From: Natronorubrum thiooxidans
Lineage (GTDB): Archaea; Halobacteriota; Halobacteria; Halobacteriales; Natrialbaceae
DNA length: 64,000 nt
Reading direction: 5' to 3'
NCBI RefSeq assembly: GCF_900156475.1
Contig: NZ_FTNR01000001.1
Span: 124,001-188,000, forward strand
In this document: in pieces, positions 45,937 to 53,958 of the stretch
How positions within the stretch are numbered: position 1 is the first letter of the stretch
Layout of the letters: every line of letters starts with the position of its first letter
Translations under genes and position numbers: made by a program
The notes under the pieces: generated by a model
Databases searched by the model: none
What the model was told of the DNA's origin: nothing
What the model saw: only the letters and a program-made list of their open reading frames with translations

Positions 45937-48222
45937 CTACTCGGTGAAGCGCTCTCGAACTTCGAGCGCGGCCGCCGACCCGTAGTAGTCGACGAGCGGG
46001 ATGACGGCTTCTCCGAGCGCGCGCATACACTGAGTCGTCGAGTGGTACGCGAGGCGATCCGCCACCTGTTCCCACTCGCGGGCCTGCAGAGCACGCATGA
46101 CGAGCAGCCGCTCCTTACGGGCCGTCAACTCGATCTCGGCCGGGTCCTCGAGGAAGTAGCGAACGACGAGCCGGCGAAACGGTCCCGGATCGACGTCGAA
46201 CAGGCCAGGACCGTAGGCAGCGCCCGCGACGAGCCGCCACTCGTGGGCCGTCAACTCCCGATCGTCGACGTCGGTGTCGACGCTCCGGAGCACCGCACGG
46301 GCCACGTCGGGCTCGAGGTCGTCGAGGGCGTCCGTACAGAGCGCGCTAAAGCGGCGGGCGAACCAGTCGGCGTGGCGGTCGTGCAGGTCCTGGCCTGCGT
46401 CGCTCGTCGGCGCGAGCATGAGCGCGGAGTACTCGCCGCTGGCGTCGTTGCGCGTCGTCGAGACGTGGACGGTTCGGTAGCCGTTCTCGCGCCAGAACGC
46501 GAGGAGGCCGGGAGTCGCGCCGAAGCCGGTGCCGAGCCAGTCGACCGAGGAGTCAAACTCCTCGCGGACACACTCGAGCAAGCACGAGCCGAGCCCCCGG
46601 GAGCGCGCCGCGTGGTGGGTCGCGATGCGGACGACGCGGAGACCGGCCGGTTCGCCGGCGGTTTCGTCACGAAGCTGGCTCGTGAGGACGTCCGGGAGCA
46701 TGTTCCCGCGCACGCGGCCGCCCTCGTACATCATGGCTCGCGTCTCCGGCGGGAGATCCCCCTCGCGAGCCAGCAGGGCGACGCTGACGACGTGCCCGTC
46801 GTAGACGAGCGCCCGCGCTTCGAGGTTCGGCGCGTCGAGCAGCCGTGCGAGGTCGTTGGGTTCGGTCCGATAGTGGGCGAGTACGAGCAGCCCGAACGCC
46901 TCTCGGAGCAGGGGCTCGTCCTCGAGCAGGCGCGCTGGCTCGAGTCGCCGATACTGCACCGAGTCGGGCGTGGCGTCTTCGACCAGCGAGTCGACGGGCG
47001 GCCGCGCATCGAGCAACAGGGCGCGGAACGCCCACACTTCGACGGGGTCGCCAGCTGCATACCGGACCGGCTCGACGAGCGTCCGGTCGGTCACCGTGTG
47101 GTCGCTCTCGGCGAGTCGCTCGCGAAATCGAACCGAAAAGCCACGACCGGCTCCCTCGTAGCCGTGGATCGTCGTCGCAAAGGCGACGCAGTCGGCCGAA
47201 AGCAGCGACTCGAGGACCGAGACGGGCAGTGCCGCAGCTTCGTCGACGATGACGACGTCTGCAGCCTCGAGTCGGTCGACGGCGACGGCCGGCTCGAAAA
47301 AGTAGATCGATCCCTCGGAATCGGTCTCGAGACGGGAGGTATCGACGGTAGCATCACAGTCGAGTCGGTCACAGAGTTCCACAGCGCGGTCGAACAGCTC
47401 CGCGGCGTTTCGCGACCGTGGTGCCGTCACGAGGACGTCTATGCCGTCGGCGGCGAACGCGCCCGCAGCCAGCCCCGCGGCGCTGGATTTCCCTCGGCCC
47501 CGGTCGGCCTCGAGGACGACGGCTCGAGGCCCGTCGTCGCCAGTCCCGTCGTCGGTGGCCGTGAGCAGCGACTCGAACGCGGCAACGGCGTCGATCTGAT
47601 CGGCCGTGAGACAGGCGTCGTAGACGTCGGCCGGAAACTGGGCGTTCGTCGGAGCCTCGAGCGACGGTGCCGCCTGCTCGTCACACAGCCGCGGGGCCGG
47701 GTTCATCAGCCCGTCAGCGTCGATTCGGTCCCGCTCGAGGTCGACGATGCCGATGCCGCGGTGTGCTCGAAGTGTCTCGACGAGTCGCCGCCTGAACCGG
47801 CCGGTGACGTCCGATGGCGAGAACGGGGAGACAGCGAGCGATTCGTCGAACGCGCCGTGACGATCGGGCCACGCCTCGAGCGGCGGCGTTAGCATGATCA
47901 GTAGCCCACCGCCGTCGACCGTCCCGACGACTTTCCCGAGGGCGTTTGGCTGCAGTCCGGCGTGGGCATCGAGGATGACCACGTCGCGCGTCGTTCCGAG
48001 AAGTTCGCTCGCGTTCGTCTGTGAGAGCTGTTCACATCGAAGTCGATCGTCGGGGCCGACGAGCGTGGTAGCCGTAATCGGCACCGGCAGCGTCTCGAGG
48101 ATCGACTCGAGGGCGTCGTATCCTCGCTCGCGGTCGCCTGCCAGTACCAGCAGCCGTCGCTCGTTCGTTTGCATCGCCTCCTCGAACAGCGACTCGGCGA
48201 TGCCGACGACGTCTTCGTCCAT
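45937..48222 (-). CDS. tmcA: tRNA(Met) cytidine acetyltransferase TmcA
   Basis: 761 aa from ATG 48222. The protein acetylates cytidine in RNA (ac4C) using acetyl-CoA and ATP. Domains: N-terminal DUF1726-like (1-190), helicase-like ATPase with Walker A ADRGRGKSS (239-247) and IVDEAAALP as Walker B, GNAT domain (about 400-570, with THHAARSRGLGSCLL), and a C-terminal tRNA-binding region. Upstream in-frame codons (48223-48279) lack conserved sequence. The archaeal enzyme can modify tRNA and rRNA. Confidence 0.92.
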   Translation of the reverse strand: MDEDVVGIAESLFEEAMQTNERRLLVLAGDRERGYDALESILETLPVPITATTLVGPDDRLRCEQLSQTNASELLGTTRDVVILDAHAGLQPNALGKVVGTVDGGGLLIMLTPPLEAWPDRHGAFDESLAVSPFSPSDVTGRFRRRLVETLRAHRGIGIVDLERDRIDADGLMNPAPRLCDEQAAPSLEAPTNAQFPADVYDACLTADQIDAVAAFESLLTATDDGTGDDGPRAVVLEADRGRGKSSAAGLAAGAFAADGIDVLVTAPRSRNAAELFDRAVELCDRLDCDATVDTSRLETDSEGSIYFFEPAVAVDRLEAADVVIVDEAAALPVSVLESLLSADCVAFATTIHGYEGAGRGFSVRFRERLAESDHTVTDRTLVEPVRYAAGDPVEVWAFRALLLDARPPVDSLVEDATPDSVQYRRLEPARLLEDEPLLREAFGLLVLAHYRTEPNDLARLLDAPNLEARALVYDGHVVSVALLAREGDLPPETRAMMYEGGRVRGNMLPDVLTSQLRDETAGEPAGLRVVRIATHHAARSRGLGSCLLECVREEFDSSVDWLGTGFGATPGLLAFWRENGYRTVHVSTTRNDASGEYSALMLAPTSDAGQDLHDRHADWFARRFSALCTDALDDLEPDVARAVLRSVDTDVDDRELTAHEWRLVAGAAYGPGLFDVDPGPFRRLVVRYFLEDPAEIELTARKERLLVMRALQAREWEQVADRLAYHSTTQCMRALGEAVIPLVDYYGSAAALEVRERFTE

Positions 48223-48300
48223 AGCCACGTCTTGGGGGCTCGAGAGTAATAGGCAACGGACGGCCGCCCCTGTGCGCACCTATCGCATAGTCTCGGCCGT

Positions 48301-48469
48301 TTGAACACGCTTTTAAGGAGGGCAGCGCTACAGCGTAGTACACCCTACGCGGGGTTGATGATGCTCCTAGCCTTACAGGACTTCCGCCGGAATCAGTTTC
48401 GGCACGGGGTACCCAGTTCCCCGGACGGCAGGGGAGCGCGAGCCCACGTGTAGGAGAGGTGAACAACCA
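48301..48469 (+). promoter_or_regulatory. Promoter and structured leader of the L7Ae operon
   Basis: TTTTAA at 48311-48316 is a TATA candidate; the L7Ae ATG is about 154 bp further on, so the leader is long for a haloarchaeon. It contains hairpins GCGTAG-loop-CTACGC (about 48333-48350), TTCC-GCC-GGAA and GGGG...CCCC pairs, and TTGATGATG, similar to a C box (RUGAUGA). L7Ae binds kink-turns, and in Sulfolobus it regulates its own mRNA this way, so autoregulation is possible; no clear D box partner was seen. Confidence 0.4.
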
Positions 48470-48832
48470 ATGTCAGTTTACGTAACCACCGACATCCCAG
48501 CAGACCTCGCAGAGGACGCCCTTGAGGCCCTCGAGGTCGCACGAGACACCGGACGAGTAAAGAAAGGAACCAACGAAACGACGAAGGCAATCGAGCGCGG
48601 CAACGCCGATCTCGTTTACGTCGCCGAAGACGTCTCCCCCGAGGAGATCGTCATGCACATCCCTGACCTCGCCGAGGAGAAGGGCATTCCTGTCATCTTC
48701 ATCGAAACACAGGACGACGTCGGCCATGCCGCCGGCCTCGAGGTCGGTTCGGCTGCCGCCGCGATCGTCGACACCGGCGAAGCCGGAGACGACGTCGAAG
48801 ACATCGCCGGCAAGGTCGAGGACCTCGACTGA
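48470..48832 (+). CDS. rpl7ae: Ribosomal protein L7Ae
   Basis: 120 aa. Kink-turn-binding protein found in the large subunit, box C/D and H/ACA sRNPs, and RNase P. The RNA-binding loop [27 protein letters not shown] is fully conserved. Other segments: [20 protein letters not shown]. It starts the operon with eS28, eL24 and Ndk, 11 bp before eS28. Confidence 0.95.
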   Translation: MSVYVTTDIPADLAEDALEALEVARDTGRVKKGTNETTKAIERGNADLVYVAEDVSPEEIVMHIPDLAEEKGIPVIFIETQDDVGHAAGLEVGSAAAAIVDTGEAGDDVEDIAGKVEDLD

Positions 48833-48843
48833 GGTGATCAGAG

Positions 48844-49068
48844 ATGAGTGCTGAAGAGGAAGAAAGCGGCTCTACGCCCGCCGAGGTCATCGAGATCGTC
48901 GGCAAGACCGGCATGCACGGTGAAGCCATGCAGGTCAAATGCCGGATCAAGGAGGGCGAGAACCAGGGACGAATCATCACCCGAAACTGCCTCGGGCCGG
49001 TTCGCGAGGGGGACATCCTCCAGCTTCGCGAGACTGCCCGTGAGGCAGACTCTATCGGAGGTCAATAA
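48844..49068 (+). CDS. rps28e: Ribosomal protein eS28
   Basis: 74 aa OB-fold protein of the small-subunit head. The conserved core [21 protein letters not shown] and [18 protein letters not shown] is present, and the end [13 protein letters not shown] is typical. Its TAA overlaps the eL24 start by one base. Confidence 0.94.
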   Translation: MSAEEEESGSTPAEVIEIVGKTGMHGEAMQVKCRIKEGENQGRIITRNCLGPVREGDILQLRETAREADSIGGQ

Positions 49069-49421
49069 TGGTCGAGAAACGAACCTGTGATTACACGGGC
49101 GAGGATATCGAACCCGGAACGGGCATCATGTATGTCCAGAACGACGGGAGTGTCCTCCACTTTGTCGACTCAAAGGCGGAGAAAAACTACAAGCTCGGTC
49201 GCGAACCACGCGATCTGGAGTGGACCGAAGACGGCCGTCGTGACAAAGGTCCTGCAGAGCCAGCAGCCGACGAGGCAGACGAAACCGACGAGGCAGACGA
49301 AACCGACGAGGCTGAGGAAGCCGAGGGGGCTGAGGATGCGTCCGACGACGAGGACACGGACGTCGAGACCGAGGCCGACGAGGCAACGGCCGACGACGAG
49401 TCCGAGGAGGACGAGGAATGA
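49068..49421 (+). CDS. rpl24e: Ribosomal protein eL24 with lost zinc site and long acidic tail
   Basis: 117 aa, twice the usual 60-65. Core residues 1-60 (RTCDYTGEDIEPGTGIMYVQNDGSVLHFVDS...) match eL24, but of the four zinc ligands only C7 remains: T10, V33 and A37 replace the others. Residues 62-117 are an added tail of DEADETDEAEEAEG-type repeats with almost no basic residue. The tail's DEADET unit occurs twice in a row. It could be a disordered salt-adapted extension. Overlaps ndk by 4 bp. Confidence 0.92.
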   Translation: MVEKRTCDYTGEDIEPGTGIMYVQNDGSVLHFVDSKAEKNYKLGREPRDLEWTEDGRRDKGPAEPAADEADETDEADETDEAEEAEGAEDASDDEDTDVETEADEATADDESEEDEE

Positions 49422-49882
49422 GCGAGCACGAGCGAACGTTCGTGATGGTCAAGCCCGACGCCTTCGCGCGTGGGCTCGTCGGCGAGGTCGTCTCCCGACT
49501 CGAGGACCGCGGGCTCAAACTCGTGGGCATCAAGGTCATCAACATGCCCGAAGAGCGCGCCCAAGAACACTACGCAGAACACACCGACAAGCCGTTTTTC
49601 GACGATCTGATCGACTTCATCACGTCCGGTCCAGTCGTCCCGATGGTCTGGGAAGGACAGGACGCGACGCGACAGGTCCGACAGATGATCGGCGAGACGG
49701 ACCCACTCGAGGCCGACCCCGGTACGATCCGTGGTGATTACGCACTCGATCTCGGTCGGAACGTCGTTCACGCCGCCGACCACGAGGACGAGGGCGCAAA
49801 CGAGCGTGAGATTTCGATTCACTTCGACGACGACGAACTGATCGACTACGATCAGCACGACGCCGCGTGGCTCTACGAGTAA
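49418..49882 (+). CDS. ndk: Nucleoside diphosphate kinase
   Basis: 154 aa. Makes NTPs from NDPs by a phosphohistidine intermediate. KPDAF near the N-terminus is the nucleotide-binding motif, and the active-site histidine lies in RNVVHAADHEDEGANE, close to the usual NxxHGSDS. Two small differences (AADH for GSDS) are common in archaea. Last gene of the L7Ae operon. The ATG overlaps the eL24 stop. Confidence 0.94.
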   Translation: MSEHERTFVMVKPDAFARGLVGEVVSRLEDRGLKLVGIKVINMPEERAQEHYAEHTDKPFFDDLIDFITSGPVVPMVWEGQDATRQVRQMIGETDPLEADPGTIRGDYALDLGRNVVHAADHEDEGANEREISIHFDDDELIDYDQHDAAWLYE

Positions 49883-50236
49883 CGCGATCGTCGCAGTGAC
49901 GAACTCACGGTTCTCGATTCGAGTACCGATCAGCGAGCGGATTCTCGGCGGTCGATTTCTTCGGTTCGTTCTCGAACCGTCTTCTATACGGTACTGATCG
50001 TAGTCTCTCTAATACGAGGGTCAGACCGACACAGCGCCGTCGTTCGATGGGGTATAGACAGTGACAAGCGGTGGCTGCAATACCCGTGCACTCATGCTGT
50101 GGGAATATACTCATCCAGCGGGAGACTATTTGACAATACACATGTTCGTTTCTAAACAGACGTAACATCTAATGTGACGGCAGTAATAGATCCGAGTGGT
50201 GGTTTCGAATGGTAACAGACGGTAGGTGGTTCGTGG
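49883..50236. other. Intergenic region after ndk
   Basis: 354 bp, AT-richer than its surroundings. A perfect 7-bp hairpin CGGTTCG-TTCT-CGAACCG at 49962-49979 lies 80 bp after the ndk stop. No gene or TATA box is convincing in the first 250 bp; promoter-like sequence is expected in the last 100 bp before the DUF7344 gene. Confidence 0.4.
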
Positions 50237-50644
50237 ATGCGTGACCCCGAGAGAGAGTCGACAGCAGCCACGGCGCAGGTAACGCCGTCGCTAGACCTGA
50301 TTTTTGAACTCCTCTCGAACCGTCGTCGTCGATACACGCTCTATTATTTACACGAACAACCAGACGGTGTCGCAACACTCGAGGAGGTTCTGGATGCGGT
50401 CATGACCCGCCAGCGACGCCTGTCGGAGGACGCCAACGCCGACGCCGAAACCGACACCGATACCGAAATCGACCGCGAGCAGCGACGACAACAGCTTCAC
50501 CTGGAACTGCAGCATACCCACCTGCCGAAACTCGAGGACGCGGGCATCCTCGAGCACGATCAACGCAGTGAGACCGTTCGATACTGGAGCCAGCCGTCAC
50601 TCGAGGAGTGGCTCGAACACGCACAGCACAAAGAACGGCAGTAA
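50237..50644 (+). CDS. DUF7344-like winged-helix protein
   Basis: 135 aa. The N-terminal segment LDLIFELLSNRRRRYTLYYLHEQPDGVATLEEVLDAV and the C-terminal HLELQHTHLPKLEDAGILEHDQRSETVRYW match the haloarchaeal DUF7344 winged-helix family. Between them is an acidic insertion with a DADAETDTDTEIDRE stretch. It probably binds DNA as a transcription regulator. Single gene; target unknown. Confidence 0.8.
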   Translation: MRDPERESTAATAQVTPSLDLIFELLSNRRRRYTLYYLHEQPDGVATLEEVLDAVMTRQRRLSEDANADAETDTDTEIDREQRRQQLHLELQHTHLPKLEDAGILEHDQRSETVRYWSQPSLEEWLEHAQHKERQ

Positions 50645-50827
50645 GGGCATTTCGGAGCTGTTGTCAGACAACGTGAAGACGCTGCTCGAGTCGACCGTCC
50701 CATGTCGTGTGTCGACTCGAGGCGACGAACTACCTGCAGAGACACTGGTTAGTTGTGGTGAATGATAGCATTTCTCTCCTCAAAACTTAACTCGACAGCT
50801 ACCGAGCTAACAGATAGGTGAAATCCA

Positions 50828-51430
50828 ATGACTGACCACGAACTTCCACCACTGCCGTACGAGTATGATGCACTGGAGCCGTCGATCTCCGAACAGGTCG
50901 TGACCTGGCATCATGACACGCACCATCAGGGCTACGTAAACGGCCTCAACGCCGCCGAGGAAACGCTCGCGGAGAACCGCGAGTCGGGCGACTTCGGCTC
51001 GACGCCGGGTGCGCTGGGTAATGTCACTCACAACGGCTGTGGACACTATCTCCACACCCTGTTCTGGGAGAACATGGCCCCGAACGGTGGCGGCGAGCCC
51101 GAGGGCGACCTCGCCGACCGCATCGAGGAGGACTTCGGTTCCTACGAGGGTTGGAAAGGCGAGTTCGAAGCCGCTGCCGGCGCTGCCAGTGGCTGGGCAC
51201 TGCTGGTGTACGACCCGGTCGCCAAACAGCTGCGAAACGTCGCGGTCGACAAGCACGACCAGGGCGCACTCTGGGGCTCCCACCCCATCCTCGCACTGGA
51301 CGTCTGGGAACACTCCTACTACTACGACTACGGTCCAGACCGTGGCAGCTTCATCGACGCCTTCTTCGACGTCGTCAACTGGGACTCGGCCGCAGAGGAG
51401 TACCAAAAGTGCCTCGACCACTTCGAGTAA
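50828..51430 (+). CDS. sod: Superoxide dismutase (Mn/Fe)
   Basis: 200 aa. Converts superoxide to H2O2 and O2. Conserved segments for metal binding: TWHHDTHHQGYVNGL near the N-terminus, NGCGHYLHTLFWENM, and LDVWEHSYYYDYG. The length and absence of a signal peptide suggest a cytoplasmic enzyme. The T-run at 51470 ends the transcript. A TATA-like AACTTAAC lies before the start (about 50784-50791). Confidence 0.95.
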   Translation: MTDHELPPLPYEYDALEPSISEQVVTWHHDTHHQGYVNGLNAAEETLAENRESGDFGSTPGALGNVTHNGCGHYLHTLFWENMAPNGGGEPEGDLADRIEEDFGSYEGWKGEFEAAAGAASGWALLVYDPVAKQLRNVAVDKHDQGALWGSHPILALDVWEHSYYYDYGPDRGSFIDAFFDVVNWDSAAEEYQKCLDHFE

Positions 51431-51469
51431 GCCAAACGCAGTAACGCGACGATTCAGTCAATCCCGACG

Positions 51470-51476
51470 TTTTTTT
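51470..51476 (+). terminator. T-tract terminator after sod
   Basis: Seven T residues 40 bp after the sod stop. Confidence 0.5.
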
Positions 51477-51637
51477 GCGATCGTACTTCCCATAGCGATG
51501 TCTCCAGTCAGTAGCGACGGTCCGTACGAGGAGTCACCCATTCCTCGAGCGAAGCGGTCTTGGCCCCGCTGTGACGGCGATCGGTCGCCCGTATGGAAAC
51601 GAACGATTTAGGCGACGGAGGGCGCTAGCAACGATGT

Positions 51638-51904
51638 ATGCCCGTTCCCAAATCCGAGTTCGACAGGCTGCCACCCTGTGACTTCTATACACCCGACGAA
51701 CTGTTCGAGGATGACCAGCTGTACACCGTCTACGAGATTGCTCGCCTGCTGCAGGGCCTCGAGCCGGACGCGGATATCGACCGCGACACCGAGGACATCC
51801 TGCTCGACTGGGCGATACCCTGGGTGATGACCAACGCCGACGACCTCGTGGTCGCCGAGCCACGCAGTGACGACGAACCCGGCTACTACGGCCTGAAAGA
51901 ATGA
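51638..51904 (+). CDS. Small conserved haloarchaeal protein (DUF5827-like)
   Basis: 88 aa. MPVPKSEFDRLPPCDFYTP start and VVAEPRSDDEPGYYGL end resemble DUF5827 proteins, which are short and predicted soluble. The function is unknown. Its stop overlaps the start of the P-loop gene by 4 bp, so the pair is probably one unit. Confidence 0.6.
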   Translation: MPVPKSEFDRLPPCDFYTPDELFEDDQLYTVYEIARLLQGLEPDADIDRDTEDILLDWAIPWVMTNADDLVVAEPRSDDEPGYYGLKE

Positions 51905-52737
51905 TCCTCCTCGTGGTCGGTGCCGATCGCGTCGACGCCGGCAAGACCACGTTCTCGGTCGGCCTGCTCGAGCGAACCGGCGCGGCCGGCTACAAACCCC
52001 GTGCTGGCAACGACTTCTGGTTTGACCACGACGACTGTCAGCGGGCGCTGTCTGACGGCCGCCTCTACGGCAAGGATGCCACCCGACTCGCGACGGCGGA
52101 AGACTGCGGTCGACGCCCCGAAGAACTCAACCCTGTTCACCGACTGTGGCGGCCCACCCCTGACGACGGAACTGGGCTGCTTGGCAAGTCAGATCGGGAG
52201 TTTCTGGTCGATCGAATTGGACGCCTGGACGACGACACCGCACCGACGTACGTCCGCAACGCGACCGCCGACATTCCAGACGCCGTCGCGGACGCACTCC
52301 CGCTCGAGGACGCGATCCCCGTCGAAACCGTCGACGAATGCAACGAACTCGCCGAACAGCGATACGTTCCTGCCTTCGAGGAACTGGCCACCGAGATCGA
52401 GTCGTCGACGGTCGCCGTCGTCGAATCCTACAGTGACATCGCTCAGCCGCTACAGTCACTCGACCCGGCAGCGATCAGCGCCGTCGCGGCCGTCGAACCC
52501 GGCCGTGCGAGCATCTATCCGGGCGATCGCTACTGTCGGGCCGCCGAAATCGCTAGCTCGAGTCCGAAAGACGGGACCCTCGAGAAACGCGTGCCCGACG
52601 TCCTCGACTATCTCGAACCGCTCGAGCGCGTTCACCTGCCGGCGCTTGGCAGCGCCGAACGCGCGGACTCGGCACGGATCGCTCGTGCGTATGACGCCGC
52701 CTACGACGCGTTGTTGAACGCAGCCGGCACGCTGTGA
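51901..52737 (+). CDS. P-loop ATPase, dethiobiotin synthetase-like
   Basis: 278 aa. The P-loop VGADRVDAGKTTFSVGLLE at the very N-terminus is the KAP/DTB synthetase-SIMIBI type. YKPRAGNDFWF corresponds to the region that usually contacts the substrate. The remainder is acidic, without further motifs I recognise. Haloarchaeal homologues are annotated only as ATPases; a DTB synthetase role is possible but lacks context. Coupled to the DUF5827-like gene. Confidence 0.65.
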   Translation: MILLVVGADRVDAGKTTFSVGLLERTGAAGYKPRAGNDFWFDHDDCQRALSDGRLYGKDATRLATAEDCGRRPEELNPVHRLWRPTPDDGTGLLGKSDREFLVDRIGRLDDDTAPTYVRNATADIPDAVADALPLEDAIPVETVDECNELAEQRYVPAFEELATEIESSTVAVVESYSDIAQPLQSLDPAAISAVAAVEPGRASIYPGDRYCRAAEIASSSPKDGTLEKRVPDVLDYLEPLERVHLPALGSAERADSARIARAYDAAYDALLNAAGTL

Positions 52738-52857
52738 GGCCGGGCCCGAATCGTTTCGGATGGTCTGAGACGGAGTTCTGTCGGTCAGTGCTGGCACGAT
52801 CGAAACTGGTGTTTGTCGACCACAGTCGTTAAGACTACCGAGTGTAACAACCAGGTA

Positions 52858-53943
52858 ATGAATCGGCGAACGTTCGTTGGTGCGATCGGTGGTGGGGCAG
52901 TACTCGGCGGGGCTGGCTGTCTGACACAGGACGGCGATAGCGACGACGCCGACGACGGAACGCTCACCGTCGTCACCTACGAGTCAATGATCGACGAGGA
53001 GAGTGCTGCGGGGCCGTGGCTCAAAGACGCCTTCGAGGACGAACACCCCGACGTCGAACTCGAGTGGGAGTTGCTGCCCGATCAGGGAATCAACTACTAC
53101 ATCGAGCGGGCCGATCAGGACATGGCGATCGACGCCGACGTCTACCTCGGACTAAACGTCGACGATCTCGTCAGCATCGACGACAACCTCGCTGACGGCG
53201 GCCTGTTCCAGGCTCTCGACGGCGACCGACTCGATCGAGCGGATCGCGTCCGCAGCGATCTCGATATGGGCGATCCACACGATCGCGTGTTGCCGTACGA
53301 TACGGGATACATCAGTCTCGTCTACGACGAAACCGAGGTCGACGAACCGGAGACGTTCGACGACTTGATCGATCCCGAGTACGAAAACGCGCTGCTGGCC
53401 CAGAACGCCCAGCGCTCCGATCCCGGCCAGGCGTTCTTGCTGTGGACGATCGACGCCTTCGGTGAGGACGGCTATCTCGATTACTGGCAGGACCTCGACG
53501 ACAACGGGATTCGGATCCTCGATGACTGGACCGAATCCTACTCCGGCGCGTATATGGAAGAAGAGCGGCCTATGGTCGTCTCGTACTCGACCGACCAGGT
53601 GTTTGCCAACGAGTTCGGCTACGACTTCGCACGCCATCAGGTCGCGTTCCTGTCCGACCAGGGCTATGCGAACCCCGAGGGAATGGGGATCTTCGACGAC
53701 GCGACCAACGCCGATCTCGCCTACGACTTCTTCGATTTCGTCCTCTCGAACGCCGCCCAGGCTGAGATTGCACAGCGAAACGTCCAGTTCCCCGCCGTCG
53801 AGGACGAGTACGTCGACTTAGACGAGGAGTTCGACGAGTACGCACACGTGCCACCAGAGACCGTGTCGCTGGGCTACGATCAGCTGCAGGGTAATCTCGA
53901 CCGCTGGGTCGACGACTGGGCACGCGAGTTCGCCAGCCAGTAA
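52858..53943 (+). CDS. Thiamine-type ABC transporter, substrate-binding lipoprotein
   Basis: 361 aa from ATG 52858. N-terminal Tat-like RRTFVGAI and a lipobox ending at C21, so it is anchored outside the membrane. The body is a periplasmic-binding-protein fold with GTLTVVTYESMIDEESAAGPWLK, similar to TbpA/ThiB (thiamine-binding). Residues VSYSTDQVF and GYANPEGMGIF are typical. It begins a three-gene importer. No TPP riboswitch was seen in the 120 bp upstream. An Fe3+- or molybdate-type ligand cannot be ruled out. Confidence 0.8.
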   Translation: MNRRTFVGAIGGGAVLGGAGCLTQDGDSDDADDGTLTVVTYESMIDEESAAGPWLKDAFEDEHPDVELEWELLPDQGINYYIERADQDMAIDADVYLGLNVDDLVSIDDNLADGGLFQALDGDRLDRADRVRSDLDMGDPHDRVLPYDTGYISLVYDETEVDEPETFDDLIDPEYENALLAQNAQRSDPGQAFLLWTIDAFGEDGYLDYWQDLDDNGIRILDDWTESYSGAYMEEERPMVVSYSTDQVFANEFGYDFARHQVAFLSDQGYANPEGMGIFDDATNADLAYDFFDFVLSNAAQAEIAQRNVQFPAVEDEYVDLDEEFDEYAHVPPETVSLGYDQLQGNLDRWVDDWAREFASQ

Positions 53944-53958
53944 GGGACGACTGGTTCC

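Noticed and set aside
52738-52857. Possible TPP riboswitch before the thiamine-type importer (CTGAGA seen)
   Set aside because: The second conserved part (CTGATCTGG-type) is absent and haloarchaeal riboswitches of this class are rare.
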